Shown here: piece by piece, positions 60,910-64,000 of the stretch
Layout of the letters: every line of letters begins with the position of its first letter
How positions within the stretch are numbered: position 1 is the first letter of the stretch
DNA from: Lutjanus erythropterus
Taxonomy: Eukaryota > Chordata > Actinopteri > Lutjaniformes > Lutjanidae
Length of the DNA stretch: 64,000 bases
Assembly (NCBI GenBank): GCA_020091685.1
Contig: CM034598.1
Span: 22,452,326-22,516,325, forward strand
Direction of reading: 5' to 3'
The notes under the pieces: model-generated
What the model saw: only the letters and a program-made list of their open reading frames with translations
Told to the model about the DNA's origin: nothing
The model's database searches: none
Position numbers and translations under genes: made by a program

Positions 60910-63606
60910 ATGGAGGATCCTCATACACGGTACAGCAAACGGCTGGTGAGTAACTTAACAAAACTGTTAGCTAGGGCTCCGGAACACTTGTTTTATGTTT
61001 ACAATACAGCTGTGAAGTGTTTTTAAGTCCAACTTGTGTGTGTAATGTTAGCCCCTTTAATACACATGAAACAATGTGTGTTAAATCTATGTATTTGATC
61101 GTATTGGGCCACTTTCTCGTGGCACATTGTGTCATGGCAGTGGTCCTCTCCTCTCTGTTTTGCTTGGCACCTTAATGAGGGTAATGAACTTGTCTAAAGG
61201 TTCAAGAAAGAGTCAAGTTCACTGTCTAACCTGCAACATTTGTGCTGTGACCTTGCTTCACCTCAACAATTTTATCCCCGTGTTGTAAACTAATTAACGC
61301 AATACTTTTATGCTTCTCAGTATGTACTCTGTATCTCACTAGGGGTATTAATAATATTGATACCTCATAGACCTGCAACTAATGATTATTTTAATAGTCA
61401 ATTAATTGGCCAACTATTTCCTCGATTAATAGTTGTTTGCAAATAAAATGTCAGAAAATGTTGAAAAATAATTATCACTGTTTTCCAAAGCCCAAGATGA
61501 CATCCTCAAACGCCCCGTTTTGTCCACAAACCAAAGATAATAAAATTATTGTTGTAGAGGGGTAAAGAAAGTAGAAAATTTGGAATCAGAATTTTGACTT
61601 TTTTTCTTTAAAAAAAAAAAATTGCTCAGACCAATTAATTGATTATCAAAATAGTTGTTTTGATTGATCTAGTAATTGATTGTTTGATTAAGTATTGCAA
61701 CTTTAATACCTAAAAATGTATTTAATACGGCTAATTTCTGCAATTGTTGATAAGATTTTTTTAAGAACATGTCTAGGCCTATTTGTTGAACACAACAAGA
61801 CAGGGCTGGCTGCAACTAATGATTATTTTCATTGTTGATTAATCTATTCATTGTTTTCTTGATTGGTCTATAAAATGTCATAAAATTGTGAGAATACCAG
61901 TCAGTGTTTCCCAAATCCTAAAATGACATCCTTTGTTGTTTTGCCCACACCCCAAAGGTAATTTAGTTTACTGTCATAGAGGACTAAAGAAACCAGAAAG
62001 TATTACAATTTAAGAAGCTGGAATCTGTGAATTTTTGACTTATTTGCTCCCTAAGAAATTGGTCAAACCAATATATCAAATCTGAAAATAGTTGGTTATT
62101 AATTTAACCTTTGTTGTTCTACACCAAAATTTAATAAAGGCACCCAATAAATTATTCCTTAATTGTAGCTACTTGATCCCCTTTGTCGTTTTTATTACTT
62201 TATGACATCAGTGGGTGTTGCTTTCATAAAACTGAATTGTTTTCAGTTGCAAATAAATATGTGTTGTGCAGCCCTTGGTTATGAGAGTGAGGAGCATCAG
62301 AGTTTAGATAATACCACATTTGTGGTAAAGGGTTGGGGGTGGGGAGATCTGAGAGCGGGGGTGTTGTGCTTGATCCATCTGTCTAGCCAAGCAGTTCTGC
62401 ATAGGATGAATGGCAGGAGGGGAGTAAAAGGGGGGGGGCAGTGTGTGGAAGATTAACCCCAGCTATTGTAATGCTGTATTGTTTGGTTCCCACATGAACT
62501 GATTTGGTAACTCGCTGCCTGACTGATCAGCTTGGATTGATTTATTGTGATTTTATCCTTGTCTCGGGTGAAAGCATTAGGTTTGTCATAGCAGTTTTTG
62601 TTCCTTTTTACCACTGTGATATAAGGGACAGATCCCATGAGTGTAACCTCATGTCTTAGCAATTAGGAAGAACATTTTAAAAAGACACTCACAAATGTTG
62701 CATTTATACGAGATTCAAATGAGCTTGGTTTTGTATCAATCACTCAGGAGCTGAGTTTTCCTGCCAAGGGTAGTTTGGTGAAAAATTATTGATACTAGCA
62801 CTAGATACTAGTAGTCATCTAGATTCTGAGTTAGAGCACACTTTTTAGAATTTACCTTTTTCTTTGCAACATGTCCATTAAGTCCTTTATATTATGTTAC
62901 TTTCTGTGATCTTGACCAGCATTGCTGTCTATCTGATAGGCTGCTGTAACCCAGTTTTTGTCATGCACTGAAATATCTTACCATAATTCTCACTGCCAGT
63001 TATTCCAGCCCTTGCCTCCTGCCCTCTTTCTGTTTCTCGCTACAAATCCTATTTTTTCATGTCTTCCATAGAGCCTAACAAAAACCTTCTTTTGTCCTCA
63101 GCGTACGGGTACGCGGCGCCGCTACCAGGACGATGGAATCTCAGATGATGAAATTGAAGGGAAGCGAACGTTTGACCTGGATGAAAAGTTACAGGCTTCC
63201 CGGTTTAACTGTGACTTGATCAAACACATGGAGGGTAAAGGTAAGATCTTTCCACAAGTAAACTGGGAGTAAACTGGGAAAAGGGATTTTTTGGAATATA
63301 ATTTCAGTGAAACATTACATGAATATATCTGATGCCATGTACAAGTAGTTAAGACAAGCTGTTTGTTCTCTGTTCTGTGTTGTTCGATAATATTATTTTT
63401 TAACATTGTGTTGATTGGAGAACAGTTTCTGCCAGTCCTTTCTGGTTAATGTAAATTTTGTTGTTGAAAGTGTGTGTTTTTTATGACGGTTTAACTGTAT
63501 CACTGTGTCTGTGTGTCTCCTGTCTAGATTTCACATTTGAATACATTCAGAGAGAAGGACTCAGGGATCCCATTGTCTTTGAGACAGGGGAAGGCCTTGG
63601 AATACA
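60910..63606 (+). CDS. kdm2a: KDM2A-like lysine demethylase, first coding exons (gene continues right)
   Basis: Encodes the N-terminus of a JmjC/CXXC/F-box histone H3K36 demethylase. Exons: 60910-60945 (MEDPHTRYSKRL), 63102-63240 and 63528-63606, joined in phase and leaving the window in phase 2 before the donor GTAAGT at 63607. Exon 2 gives RTGTRRRYQDDGISDDEIEG then KRTFDLDEKL, and exon 3 gives FTFEYIQREGLRDPIVFE then TGEGLGIQ. These match the conserved start of KDM2A/KDM2B; the short MEDPHTRYSKRL start and linkage with rad9a/ndufs8 favour KDM2A. The demethylase, CXXC, PHD and LRR parts lie beyond the right edge. The start codon follows an acceptor CTAG at 60901-60904, with a non-coding exon upstream. 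KDM2B cannot be excluded from 80 residues. Confidence 0.88.
60946..63101 (+). other. kdm2a intron with two family A elements
   Basis: 2.2 kb intron with two family A elements at 61368-61700 and 61804-62110 in the same orientation. The rest is unique. GTTGGGGGTGGGGAG and a G-run lie near 62330-62440. Confidence 0.6.
61368..62110. mobile_element. Two family A elements in direct orientation
   Basis: Starts TAGACCTGCAACTAATGATT and GGCTGGCTGCAACTAATGAT. Both have AAAATGTCA, CAAAGCCCAAGATGACATC or CCAAATCCTAAAATGACATC, and an ending CAAAATAGTTG/GAAAATAGTTG before ATTAATTTAA. Confidence 0.75.
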
Positions 63607-63810
63607 GTAAGTGTACTGTGCAGTGTACTTTTTTTTTCTTTAACACATTCTTTATTATTTTTTGTTTGTGTTCATGTGGAGATTAAGATTGTCAAAAGTA
63701 TCAATACTTCAATGTTTTTCCATGTTTAAAATGATACAATATCTGTTTATCATAGCATCAGATGTACTGAACCTATTCAAAAATTCTAAGTGCTCATTTA
63801 AGACCTCAGT

Positions 63811-63912
63811 TCAGTTCGGTCTTTATTGTCCTGTCTGAAATTTGGATTGCCATAAAACCAGACAGTGTTCAGAGACTCTTTCTGTACCAGCACTGTGTGC
63901 AGGTCGTTAAAT
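63811..63912 (+). mobile_element. Retroposon-like 3' end, plus orientation
   Basis: TCAGTTCGGTCTTTATTGTC, AACCAGACAGTGTTCAGAG and ACCAGCACTGTGTGCAGGT are the inverse of 40228-40345. Confidence 0.5.
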
Positions 63913-64000
63913 TTAAAAAATACAGTATCCTGGATATGATTGGCTTTTTGAAGTATCCTGGTTCACATGGTTTTGCTCATGTAAACTGGATAAGGGCTTA

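Overview
The window is vertebrate genomic DNA, most likely from a percomorph-type teleost fish. The coding sequence is broken into short exons with GT-AG introns, the intergenic DNA is AT-rich, CA/GT microsatellites are frequent, and there are many short inverted-repeat transposons of the kind common in fish. All functional assignments come from reading the translated exons by eye; no database search was run.

Six protein-coding genes are present, and every exon junction I give keeps the reading frame. From left to right: the 3' half of rad9a (+, 607-5159; checkpoint clamp subunit); tbc1d10c/carabin (-, 16946-5724; nine coding exons, RabGAP with a 984-residue acidic, repeat-bearing last exon), tail to tail with rad9a; ndufs8 (+, 19072-22448; complex I 2x[4Fe-4S] subunit), head to head with tbc1d10c; ran (+, 25308-28648; nuclear transport GTPase); stx3 (+, 32706-56148; plasma-membrane t-SNARE with two mutually exclusive SNARE exons and three alternative membrane-anchor exons); and the first coding exons of a kdm2a-type histone demethylase (+, 60910 to beyond the right edge). 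From general knowledge, rad9a, tbc1d10c, ndufs8, kdm2a and stx3 all have human counterparts on 11q12-q13, so the block looks like an ancient linkage group. ran is the outlier (human RAN is on 12q24), and its N-terminus is unusual.

The genes do not form a pathway. The shared features are architectural: convergent 3' ends that nearly touch (rad9a/tbc1d10c), a short divergent interval (tbc1d10c/ndufs8), CpG-rich first exons (ran, stx3, kdm2a), and TAACGTTA/GCTAGC clusters in the first introns of ran and kdm2a.

Non-coding DNA is dominated by short elements with terminal inverted repeats. At least seven recognisable families occur, several nested one inside another or folding back on themselves over hundreds of bases. 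There is also a recent 410-bp-period tandem duplication, a relic of a transposase-type zinc finger, and an unexplained CpG-rich segment with GATA and TATA-like motifs between stx3 and kdm2a. The most interesting signals are the combinatorial 3' end of stx3 and the expanded tbc1d10c tail. No tRNA, rRNA, CRISPR array or complete autonomous transposon was found.
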